Assembly: GCA_029256465.1 (NCBI GenBank)
Contig: JAQSXW010000056.1
Location: 1 to 6,001, forward strand
Origin: Evtepia sp.
GTDB taxonomy: Bacteria; Bacillota; Clostridia; Oscillospirales; Oscillospiraceae
DNA: 6,001 nt
Direction: 5' to 3'
Shown: in pieces, positions 1 through 6,001 of the stretch
Position numbering within the stretch: position 1 is the stretch's first letter
Layout: the number at the start of each line of letters is the position of its first letter
Made by a program: the position numbers and the translations under genes
Notes under the pieces: generated by a model
What the model was told of the DNA's origin: nothing
The model's input: the letters and a program-made list of their open reading frames with translations, nothing else
The model's database searches: none

Positions 1-99
1 TCCCGATGCATCCCCTTCCAGCAGGAAAACTTAGGTGACACCTGTCCTATCTGTGGCAAACCCGCCAAACATATGATTTACTGGGGCGTTGCCTATTAA
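1..99 (+). CDS. proS: Prolyl-tRNA synthetase, C-terminal end (partial)
   Basis: Frame 1 is open from the window edge to a TAA at 97-99 and encodes 32 residues with the pattern RCIPF, then [12 protein letters not shown], then a terminal YWGVAY. This matches the extreme C-terminus of the short (archaeal/eukaryotic-like, type 3) prolyl-tRNA synthetases, which charge tRNA-Pro with proline in the cytoplasm. In that family the tail is a small cysteine-rich, zinc-type domain, and the chain ends in a conserved tyrosine that packs near the active site. Here three cysteines (residues 3, 15 and 18 of the visible part) and the final Tyr are present. The catalytic and anticodon-binding domains lie outside the window. 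The next gene begins 12 bases after the stop with no terminator visible, so readthrough into the exporter genes is likely. Identification rests on this short tail only, but the tail is distinctive. Confidence 0.85.
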   Translation, partial: SRCIPFQQENLGDTCPICGKPAKHMIYWGVAY

Positions 100-111
100 C
101 CCGCCAACGGT

Positions 112-744
112 ATGGAAGCTATGATTCAGGTCTCAAACCTTAAATTCCAGAATTTCTTGCAGTATCCCGACCTCACGATCCCCTTGGGGAAAGTGACTTT
201 TTTGAGTGGGGAAAGCGGATGCGGTAAAAGTACCCTGCTTAAATTGCTCAATGCTACCTTGACACCTTCCAGCGGTAGAATTGAGTACTGCGGAAGAAGC
301 ATTAGCGAGATGGATACCATCTCCCTTCGACGAGAGGTACTACTTGCCTCCCAAGAGGTGTATCTCTTTGATGGAACCATTCAAGAAAATTTTAAGCAGT
401 ATTATCGGTTTCGTGACCAAATCTGCATCTCGGAAACTAAAATGCGAGACTACCTCTCGATCTGTTGCGCAGACTTTCCACTGGATACCAAATGCCAAGT
501 CATGTCAGGTGGAGAACGTCAGCGTGTATTTCTCTCGATCTGTCTTTCCTTTCTGCCAAAGGCTTTGATGCTGGATGAACCCACCGCCGCTTTAGACGAT
601 GTCACTTCTATCCGCTTTTTTTCCCAGCTCAAATCGTTCTGCATGGAAAATCAGATCACCTTAGTCGTGATCTGTCACAACAAAAGGTTAATCGAGATGT
701 ACGCAGATGGTGAGATTGTGTTACAAAAGAAGGCTTCAGAATGA
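112..744 (+). CDS. fetA: ABC exporter ATP-binding protein, FetA/YbbL-like
   Basis: This is a 210-residue stand-alone ABC ATPase, close to the roughly 225 residues of E. coli FetA. Visible motifs, in order, are Walker A GESGCGKST (33-41), Q-loop Gln81 (ASQEVYLFDGT), signature SGGERQ (132-137), Walker B ALMLDEPT (151-158, catalytic Glu156), D-loop ALDD and the H-loop His189 (VICHN). All catalytic residues are intact. It should work as a dimer on the cytoplasmic face, powering the permease encoded directly downstream. The FetAB pair in E. coli has been linked to iron export and oxidative-stress resistance, but the substrate here is not shown by the sequence. Its stop overlaps the permease start by 4 bases, indicating translational coupling. 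The start is uncertain: ATG at 112 has no clear ribosome binding site, and an in-frame ATG at 121 (protein starting MIQVSNL) fits the family N-terminus equally well. Its assignment to FetA rather than a generic ABC ATPase comes mainly from the partner gene. Confidence 0.88.
   Translation: MEAMIQVSNLKFQNFLQYPDLTIPLGKVTFLSGESGCGKSTLLKLLNATLTPSSGRIEYCGRSISEMDTISLRREVLLASQEVYLFDGTIQENFKQYYRFRDQICISETKMRDYLSICCADFPLDTKCQVMSGGERQRVFLSICLSFLPKALMLDEPTAALDDVTSIRFFSQLKSFCMENQITLVVICHNKRLIEMYADGEIVLQKKASE
727..733 (+). promoter_or_regulatory. Ribosome binding site of fetB
   Basis: AAGAAGG lies inside the last codons of the ATPase gene, 7 bases before the permease ATG at 741. It supports this ATG as the start and the ATGA overlap (741-744) as a genuine translational-coupling junction. 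Confidence 0.6.
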
Positions 745-1526
745 GCGGGATCGTAGAAATACAATTACTTCAGTTTTCATTGATTTATCTTTTGTTACTT
801 CTTGTCCTTCTCGTCATGAAAAAATGCCATATAGAGCAATCGAAACTTCTGATTGTGGCAAGCATCCGAATGACCGTCCAACTTACCTTAGCTGGATGGA
901 TTCTGACCTATCTGTTTCAGCATCCCCATCCACTCTTTACCCTTTTATATGTTGCCCTCATGACGGGGTTCTCTATTCACAGGGTTCTTTCCAAAAACAA
1001 AGGACTCAACCCACGATTTCAGACCATCATCGGTCTTTCCATCGCGTTTTCCGGACTATCTATCATGGCCTTTTTCGTCTGCATCGTGGTAAGAGAAAGC
1101 ATCTTTAATCCTCAATATGTCATTCCCATCGCTGGGATGATCATGGGTAATACCATGACGGGTGCTACGTTGGGTGTGAAAACCTTTCGGGAGAGTCTGG
1201 ATGGGCAACGGGTCAAGTTAAATGCCTTATTAAATGTAGGGGCAACGCCACAGAATATTCTCCTTCCCTTCGTTAGGCAGGCTCTGGAAACCGCTCTTTT
1301 GCACACCTTGAACTCGATGCTTGGCATGGGGATCGTGGCATTGCCCGGGATGATGACGGGTCAGATTCTGTCTGGAACCTTGCCCTCCACAGCAATTTTG
1401 TATCAGATTGCCATTATGATTGCCATTTGTACTGTTGTCTGCCTCTCCTCCTTTGGTTCGCTGTATTTTGGTTTCAAGACACTATACAACAAAAGGAATC
1501 AAATCGTCATTGATGCAATTCAATAG
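741..1526 (+). CDS. fetB: ABC exporter permease, FetB/YbbM (UPF0014) family
   Basis: The 261-residue integral membrane protein is almost the same length as E. coli FetB (about 259). Hydrophobic stretches near residues 9-27, 38-58, 65-82, 95-117, 125-143, 189-209 and 218-247 suggest about seven membrane segments. Family signatures are clear: SIRMTVQLTLAGWIL (41-55), IPIAGMIMGNTMTGATLG (129-146), NVGATP (165-170) and ALPGMMTGQILSG (200-212). It forms the membrane channel partner of the ATPase immediately upstream, the two genes sharing an ATGA overlap. The family has been associated with metal (iron) export in E. coli, but the cargo in this organism is an inference by family only. It is the last gene of the plus-strand unit. 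The stop is 13 bases before a strong hairpin shared with the convergent operon. No truncation or frameshift is seen. Confidence 0.9.
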   Translation: MSGIVEIQLLQFSLIYLLLLLVLLVMKKCHIEQSKLLIVASIRMTVQLTLAGWILTYLFQHPHPLFTLLYVALMTGFSIHRVLSKNKGLNPRFQTIIGLSIAFSGLSIMAFFVCIVVRESIFNPQYVIPIAGMIMGNTMTGATLGVKTFRESLDGQRVKLNALLNVGATPQNILLPFVRQALETALLHTLNSMLGMGIVALPGMMTGQILSGTLPSTAILYQIAIMIAICTVVCLSSFGSLYFGFKTLYNKRNQIVIDAIQ

Positions 1527-1539
1527 TATAGAAACAAAA

Positions 1540-1576
1540 CAGGGTGTGTATCGGTTCTTCTCCGATACACACCCTG
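1540..1576 (-). terminator. Rho-independent terminator of the minus-strand operon, between convergent units
   Basis: A perfect 15-bp inverted repeat (left arm CAGGGTGTGTATCGG at 1540-1554, right arm its exact complement at 1562-1576) encloses a 7-base loop. Read on the minus strand, the stem is followed by TTTTGTTTC (complement of 1531-1539), the U-rich tail of an intrinsic terminator, 20 bases after the M16 peptidase stop. Read on the plus strand, the stem is followed by AAAATTTACC, which lacks a proper U-tract. It may still stop or protect the fetAB transcript, but the architecture favours the minus-strand operon. Confidence 0.88.
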
Positions 1577-1596
1577 AAAATTTACCTGACTGGGAA

Positions 1597-2850
1597 TTAT
1601 GTTCTTTTTAAAAATGCCTCATAGTCCTCTTTCGGTGCCACCTTGCCTACAGCAGATAGAGAGGCATTCTCAAAGCGGAAAATCTCGCACGCTAAATCCA
1701 TCACATCTCGACGTGTCACACTGTCATACGCCTCAATAATGTCCTCTGGACTTAAAATTTCCCCCGCAAAGAGGAGCGAGCGGCCCATATGGCTCATGCG
1801 AGACTGGGTGGATTCCAATCCCATCAGCACATTGGCCTTGGACTGTTCCCGCGCCCGGTCAAGCTCCTCTTGTTCTGGCCCGTGTGCTACAAAACCTTCG
1901 ATGACCGTACAGATAGTAGAGAGTGCTTCCTTTTCCATCTCCCGGTTCAGGGCAGTATAGACATTAAATACGCCGGTGTCTTCATGTCCCGCCCCATAGC
2001 TGTAAACGGAATAGCAAAGTCCCCGCTTTTCCCTTACCTCCTGAAATAGCCGAGATGACATCCCGCCACCCAGAATGGAGGATAGTAGCTGAAGTGTGAA
2101 ACGTTCCGGTGCTAAATAGCTAAGGCCTGGAAATGCCAGCGTCAGATGATTCTGCTCTGTCGTCTTTCGCTTAATCGTCACCGCAGGCTGATAAATAGCG
2201 GCACGGTACGAGGGTGCCTTCCCGCTTTCCAACGTGGAAAAGCGTGTCTTGATTTCCTGCACTACGGATGGCGGAAAGCTGCCGGAGAGAGAAACCACCG
2301 TGTTTTCCGGCCAGTAATGCCGCTTCTGATAGTCACGAAGATATTCTCCGGTAAACTTGTTCAGCGTGGCCGCCTTTCCCAGAATAGGGCGTCCCAGAGA
2401 GGAACCCTGATACACTGCCGCAAATAGCCGCTCGGCGCAGAGATCATCCGGAGCATCCTGATACATGCCAATCTCCTCTAAAATGACGCCTCGCTCCGTT
2501 TCTACATCCTTCTGGTCAAACCGTGAGCAGTAGACCATATCCCACAAAATGTCGAGCACTTGCTCCACATGGTTATCCAAAACCTTAGCATAAAAGCAGG
2601 TACATTCCTTGGTGGTAAATGCATTAATCTGGCCGCCGATCGCATCCGTCTCCCTAGCGATATCCGCTGCGGAGCGTGTTGCGGTTCCTTTGAAGAGCAT
2701 GTGTTCAATAAAGTGGGCTGCACCCCCTTCTCCGGCCTTTTCCTGCCGAGAGCCGGTGCCAACCCATATCCCAATTGCGGCTGAACGCACTGAATTTACT
2801 TGCTCCGTCACCACCCGAACCCCATTAGGGAGGGTCATTTGTTCATACAT
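1597..2850 (-). CDS. M16 family zinc metallopeptidase (processing-peptidase-like, MlpA/YmxG type)
   Basis: The protein has 417 residues, the normal size for single-chain M16B peptidases. The inverted zinc motif HxxEH is present as HFIEH (46-50), with His46 and His50 as ligands and Glu49 as the catalytic base. Glu126, in ETERGVILEEIGMYQD, is the third ligand, spaced as in mitochondrial processing peptidase, and Glu119 is also conserved. The second, non-catalytic half carries the family signature LGGGMSSRLFQEVREKRGLCYSVYS (260-284, with its Arg and Tyr). It is therefore probably an active cytoplasmic zinc endopeptidase acting as a dimer. Bacterial relatives have no firmly established substrate. 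There is no signal peptide or membrane segment. The start is supported by an AAGGAAG ribosome binding site. It is the last gene of the minus-strand operon, 30 bases after the MurE-ArgB fusion. In many Firmicutes this family sits next to pnp, which is not the case here. Confidence 0.93.
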   Translation of the reverse strand: MYEQMTLPNGVRVVTEQVNSVRSAAIGIWVGTGSRQEKAGEGGAAHFIEHMLFKGTATRSAADIARETDAIGGQINAFTTKECTCFYAKVLDNHVEQVLDILWDMVYCSRFDQKDVETERGVILEEIGMYQDAPDDLCAERLFAAVYQGSSLGRPILGKAATLNKFTGEYLRDYQKRHYWPENTVVSLSGSFPPSVVQEIKTRFSTLESGKAPSYRAAIYQPAVTIKRKTTEQNHLTLAFPGLSYLAPERFTLQLLSSILGGGMSSRLFQEVREKRGLCYSVYSYGAGHEDTGVFNVYTALNREMEKEALSTICTVIEGFVAHGPEQEELDRAREQSKANVLMGLESTQSRMSHMGRSLLFAGEILSPEDIIEAYDSVTRRDVMDLACEIFRFENASLSAVGKVAPKEDYEAFLKRT

Positions 2851-2857
2851 AGTTGTT

Positions 2858-2864
2858 CTTCCTT
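2858..2864 (-). promoter_or_regulatory. Ribosome binding site of the M16 peptidase gene
   Basis: On the minus strand AAGGAAG stands 7 bases before the ATG at 2850, inside the 30-base gap after the fusion gene. It fixes the start at MYEQMTLPNGVRVV, which matches the usual N-terminus of the family. No promoter is evident in this short gap, so the gene depends on upstream transcription. Confidence 0.65.
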
Positions 2865-2880
2865 TTTTCTAATACGCGTT

Positions 2881-5247
2881 TTAGCGCTCGATGGTAGTCC
2901 CCAGCGACTGCTCAGAAATCGCCTCCAGAAGCAGTGCGTGAGGAATCCGTCCATCTAAAACTGTAACCGTGGAGACACCATGCTCTACTGCGTGAATGCT
3001 GTTTTCCGTCTTAGGAATCATTCCTCCGATAATCAGGCCGTCCCGCATCAGCTCCCGGGCGTAATGGAGGCTCATGGAGGCAATTCTTGTGCTTTGATTC
3101 TGGCTGTCCACCAAAATACCGTTGGTATCGGTGAGGTATATGAGCTTGTCCGCACCCATTGCTTCTGCCACTACGCGGGCAACATCATCGGCATTGCAGT
3201 TGTAAGCTGACCCGTCACGGCCCTGTGCCATAGGAGATAGTACCGGTAGAAAACCGCCGTCAAGCAGTAGATTGAGTAGGGACGGGTTCACTTCTGTGAC
3301 CTCCCCAACCCTGCCCAATTTCGGGTTCTTTGCCTCTGCTATTATCAGGCCGCCGTCCCGTCCGGAGATTCCGCAGGCTTTCGCCCCCAATGCAGAGAGA
3401 CCTGTTACAATGGCCTTGTTCACCTTGGCAGAAAGGGCAAGCTCTGCCGCTTCCAGAACCGGCTCATCTGTCACCCGATAGCCATCTTGAAAGTGACTCT
3501 CAATGTGCAATCGATCCAGTAGGGCAGAAATATCCTTACCACCACCATGCACCAGAACAACTCGTACGCCAACCGACTGCAAGGCAGCCACATCCTGCAA
3601 AATACTGTCCGTAGATTCACTGCCCATGGCACTGCCGCCGTACTTAACCACAATGGTTCTTCCCGCATAACGACGTAGAACAGGGAGCACGTCCAAGAGG
3701 CTTCGCACTTTACTCATGCCATCCATACCATGTTTTACGTCATATTCCTGTAAAAATGTCTGTGTATATTCTACATCGGAAGGGCAGTCAATATACTCCG
3801 TCCCTCGTTTTTGTCTGGTTTCAGCACCCTTGCCAGTGATCAGGAGGATGGATGGGGTTTCACAGCCCATAATTGCCTGACGGATGGCTTCCCCACGATC
3901 CGGCTCAATAGAGAAATCGCAGCCTTCCTTTTCCACCCACTGGGCAATATCTTTGCAGACTTCTAGCACTGGCTCCTCTCCTGCATCTTCTTCCGTAATG
4001 ATCACCAAATCTGAATAGCGGCCGGAGATTTCACCTAAATCCCGTCGGCGATCAAAGGCCTTTTTGCCCGGACAACCAAATACCGTCACGATTCGGCGAC
4101 CAGGATACTCCTCCTGCACTGACTGGAATAGTTTCTCAAAAGAGAGCCGATTATGCGCATAATCCACAATGGAGATCACCTGCTCGTTGGCATTTGCATA
4201 GATCTCCATTCGTCCGGGAACACGAGCCTTCATAAGGCCAGCATATGCATACTGCTCCGGAATTCCCAAGCCTTCACATACCGCCAAAGCTGCCAGTGCG
4301 TTCTGGACGTTAAAAAGACCTGGCATGGTAAGCCGGAACTCCCGGCTGTATCGAGGTGTTTTCACCCGGAACAAAATATCATTGCCGCTCTTGCGGACCT
4401 GAGACGCAAACACTGTAGCAGAAGCGTCCTTTTCCGAGAAGGTAATGACTCGTCGACCTCCTTGCTCCGCCACTTCCACTACTCGCTGGGCATGATCACT
4501 ATCCAAGTTTACGCAAGAAACGGCACCTTGAGAAAAAATTTTAAGCTTTGAGCTGAAGTAATCTTCAAAGTCCGGATGTTCAATTGGGGAAATGTGATCC
4601 TTGCCGATGTTCAAAAACACCGTAGCGGCAAAGTCTACGTCCTGAACCCGCCCATATTTCAGTGCCTGACTAGAGACTTCCATGGTGAGGTACTCAATTC
4701 CAGAGGATACCGCATTGTGAAAATGCCGCTGAAGGTCCAACGGTTCAGGCGTGGTGAGATGAGACTCAAATCGCTCAACCCCGTCATAGGTATCAATAGA
4801 GGAAATGACACCGCTTTCTGGCTTGCGATTTGCAGTAAGATACTCATCAAAAATATACTTAAGGTAATAGGCAGTAGAGGATTTCCCCTTTGTTCCGGTG
4901 ATTCCCACGACATTCAGTTTGCTACTGGGATGCTCGTAGTAATAATCTGCCAGGAGCGCCATGGCATCTCGAATGTCCGTCACCAACACGCAGGGAAGCT
5001 TTACCTCCGGATACACCTGCTCAGACAAGTAGGCAAACGCACCCCGCTCTGCGGCACTTTGCAGATAAGAGACCTCGAAATGTGCACCCTTGCAGATAAA
5101 AAGGGTGTCCTTACCCACCGCACGGGAATCACAGGACACCAGTAATACCCGACGGGACAGATCTCCGCCGGAAATGGGTTGTCTAAGCAGCCCCTTCCGC
5201 TGCAACAGCTGAAGGTAATCCCCAAAAAGATGATAGTTCCGGTTCAT
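2881..5247 (-). CDS. Fusion protein: MurE-like Mur ligase + acetylglutamate kinase (ArgB)
   Basis: This 788-residue protein joins two complete enzymes (numbering from the ATG at 5247). Residues 1-487 are a Mur ligase of the MurE type: DSR (40-42), P-loop GITGTKGKSST (115-125), TTPEPLDLQ (about 165-173), MEVSSQAL (189-196), probable carbamoylated Lys234 in SSKLKIF, NVQNALAA (313-320), VPGRME (343-348), DYAHN and GKGAE (472-476). MurE adds the third amino acid to UDP-MurNAc-L-Ala-D-Glu using ATP. Residues about 510-788 are a full acetylglutamate kinase, the second step of arginine/ornithine synthesis: VVKYGGSAM (533-541), VHGGGK (566-571), DGYRVTD, GRVGEV, NCNADD (683-688), YLTDTNGI and GGMIPK (741-746). 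Both halves look catalytically intact. Oddities are E-D-A-G in place of the DNPR motif and Ala in place of His in GKGHE, so substrate specificity is uncertain. The start at 5247 is chosen for its AGAGGAG site. A longer frame to 5316 would overlap the racemase. It is cytoplasmic by prediction and sits mid-operon. Confidence 0.9.
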   Translation of the reverse strand: MNRNYHLFGDYLQLLQRKGLLRQPISGGDLSRRVLLVSCDSRAVGKDTLFICKGAHFEVSYLQSAAERGAFAYLSEQVYPEVKLPCVLVTDIRDAMALLADYYYEHPSSKLNVVGITGTKGKSSTAYYLKYIFDEYLTANRKPESGVISSIDTYDGVERFESHLTTPEPLDLQRHFHNAVSSGIEYLTMEVSSQALKYGRVQDVDFAATVFLNIGKDHISPIEHPDFEDYFSSKLKIFSQGAVSCVNLDSDHAQRVVEVAEQGGRRVITFSEKDASATVFASQVRKSGNDILFRVKTPRYSREFRLTMPGLFNVQNALAALAVCEGLGIPEQYAYAGLMKARVPGRMEIYANANEQVISIVDYAHNRLSFEKLFQSVQEEYPGRRIVTVFGCPGKKAFDRRRDLGEISGRYSDLVIITEEDAGEEPVLEVCKDIAQWVEKEGCDFSIEPDRGEAIRQAIMGCETPSILLITGKGAETRQKRGTEYIDCPSDVEYTQTFLQEYDVKHGMDGMSKVRSLLDVLPVLRRYAGRTIVVKYGGSAMGSESTDSILQDVAALQSVGVRVVLVHGGGKDISALLDRLHIESHFQDGYRVTDEPVLEAAELALSAKVNKAIVTGLSALGAKACGISGRDGGLIIAEAKNPKLGRVGEVTEVNPSLLNLLLDGGFLPVLSPMAQGRDGSAYNCNADDVARVVAEAMGADKLIYLTDTNGILVDSQNQSTRIASMSLHYARELMRDGLIIGGMIPKTENSIHAVEHGVSTVTVLDGRIPHALLLEAISEQSLGTTIER

Positions 5248-5251
5248 GTTA

Positions 5252-5258
5252 CTCCTCT
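5252..5258 (-). promoter_or_regulatory. Ribosome binding site of the MurE-ArgB fusion gene, decides the start
   Basis: On the minus strand AGAGGAG precedes the ATG at 5247 by 4 bases (TAAC). This is the strongest Shine-Dalgarno sequence in the window and lies in the 26-base gap after the racemase stop. It selects a protein starting MNRNYHLFGDYL over a frame 23 codons longer (ATG at 5316) that would begin inside the racemase gene. Confidence 0.75.
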
Positions 5259-5273
5259 CTTGCTCGCTGGCGC

Positions 5274-5984
5274 TTAGATATTCCGCAGCTTCTTGCCGCA
5301 ATGGATAATGGCGCATTCCGCCAAAACCTCCATCGCATCCACATAGAAAGCCGGAAGATTATGGTAGGTTCGGTACACGGAAAGCTCTGTACAGCCTAAA
5401 ATCACACAGTCACAGCCAAGGTCCCGCATGGCTCTGTCAATTTGAGAGAACTTTTCCCGGCTGCCAGGCTCCCCGCGTTTGATCTCATCGTAGATGACCG
5501 ACATCACCAGTTTCTGAATGTCTTCTGGCGGCACAACGCTACATAGTCCTGCTCTCTCACACTCTTTCTGATAGAGTCCCATTTGCACGGTACCATCGGT
5601 GGCCAAAATCCCAACCTTTGGGGTCCCGCCTTCACGGATCCGCCGTACGGTCTCTTTTATCATATTGAGAATAGGAATCTGCACTTCCGTTCCAAGGCGC
5701 TCCACAAAATAATGAGAGGTGTTGCAGGGAATGGCAATGATCGTGCAACCTGCCTGCTCCAAAAGCCGCGCATCCGATCGTAAGCGGTCATACACAGTCT
5801 CTCCATTTCCACTGAGGATAGAGGCCGTCCGATCCGGGATCTGCGTATCACTCCAAATGAGCGTGGGAACATGCTCTTGATCCCGCTCGGCCTGCGTACG
5901 ATCAATGATCCGTTGGTAAAAAATCTGGGTTGCCTGCGGACCCATGCCGCCCAAAATCCCCAATCTAGCTTCCTGCGTGCCCAT
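5274..5984 (-). CDS. Asp/Glu/hydantoin racemase family amino-acid racemase
   Basis: The 236-residue protein is typical in length for the PLP-independent aspartate/glutamate racemase superfamily (aspartate racemase, RacX/YgeA). It starts with LGILGGMGPQAT (8-19), the family's N-terminal loop. It also has both catalytic cysteines: Cys87 in PCNTSH and Cys198 in GCTELS, with spacing as in archaeal aspartate racemase. These two thiols act as the acid/base pair that inverts the alpha carbon. The substrate cannot be read from sequence: Asp, Glu or a broad-specificity racemase are all possible. The neighbouring MurE-like ligase suggests a link to D-amino acids of peptidoglycan. It is cytoplasmic, with no signal peptide. 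The ATG at 5984 fits the family N-terminus, but the frame remains open to the window edge and the only GGAG (5998-6001) is 13 bases upstream, so a slightly earlier start outside the window is not excluded. It is the first visible gene of the minus-strand operon, and its promoter is not in the window. Confidence 0.9.
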   Translation of the reverse strand: MGTQEARLGILGGMGPQATQIFYQRIIDRTQAERDQEHVPTLIWSDTQIPDRTASILSGNGETVYDRLRSDARLLEQAGCTIIAIPCNTSHYFVERLGTEVQIPILNMIKETVRRIREGGTPKVGILATDGTVQMGLYQKECERAGLCSVVPPEDIQKLVMSVIYDEIKRGEPGSREKFSQIDRAMRDLGCDCVILGCTELSVYRTYHNLPAFYVDAMEVLAECAIIHCGKKLRNI

Positions 5985-6001
5985 CTTGTGTCCACATCTC
6001 C

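Noticed and set aside
707..1108. 133-codon plus-strand frame overlapping fetA and fetB
   Set aside because: It is out of frame with both exporter genes and its translation is not membrane-like or otherwise recognisable, while fetB in the other frame carries clear family motifs.
1643..2049. Plus-strand open frames opposite the M16 peptidase gene
   Set aside because: The opposite strand encodes a motif-complete peptidase. The plus-strand translations show no recognisable domain and lack credible ribosome binding sites.
3700..3790. Annotating murE and argB as two separate genes
   Set aside because: There is no stop codon between the domains, the frame is continuous, and no strong ribosome binding site precedes the candidate internal starts, so a fusion is the direct reading.
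4153..5145. Long plus-strand open frames (up to 189 codons) opposite the MurE half
   Set aside because: They are antisense shadows of a well-conserved ligase. Their translations resemble no family and have low-quality starts.
5248..5316. N-terminal extension of the fusion protein by 23 residues (ATG at 5316)
   Set aside because: It would overlap the racemase coding region by 43 bases and lacks a good ribosome binding site, whereas ATG 5247 has AGAGGAG and begins just before the recognisable MurE N-terminus.
5660..5995. Alternative minus-strand frame starting at a GTG at 5995
   Set aside because: It overlaps the racemase in another frame. The racemase frame carries GGMGP and both catalytic cysteines; this one shows no motif.

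Overview
The window looks like a chromosomal segment from a low-to-mid GC Gram-positive anaerobe, most likely a clostridial (Oscillospirales-like) Firmicute. That placement is an inference from protein style: a short ProRS with the CxxCG...YWG.AY tail, an M16B peptidase of the RGLCYSVYS type, strong AGGAG-type ribosome binding sites and tight operons. No 16S gene or other taxonomic anchor is present.

Left arm, plus strand (1-1526). The window opens in the last 32 codons of a prolyl-tRNA synthetase. After a gap of only 12 bases comes a two-gene ABC exporter of the FetA/FetB (YbbL/YbbM, UPF0014) family, an ATPase followed by a permease, joined by an ATGA stop/start overlap. No promoter or terminator is visible between the synthetase and the exporter, so they probably share a transcript.

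Convergence point (1527-1596). A perfect 15-bp inverted repeat with a 7-base loop separates the two arms. The T-rich tract is on the minus-strand exit side, so it is mainly the terminator of the right-hand operon.

Right arm, minus strand (read from 5984 down to 1597). Three closely spaced genes form one apparent operon: a cysteine-dependent Asp/Glu-family amino-acid racemase, a 788-residue protein that fuses a complete MurE-like Mur ligase to a complete acetylglutamate kinase (ArgB), and an M16 zinc peptidase. The gaps are 26 and 30 bases. The racemase and Mur ligase suggest cell-wall precursor or D-amino-acid chemistry, while the kinase belongs to arginine/ornithine synthesis.

The most notable item is the MurE-ArgB fusion. 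Its ligase half has lost the DNPR signature used by meso-diaminopimelate-adding enzymes and carries E-D-A-G instead, so the amino acid it adds is open. Everything else in the window is conventional. There is no sign of mobile elements, CRISPR, tRNA/rRNA genes or phage genes, and no gene-free stretch longer than 300 bases.
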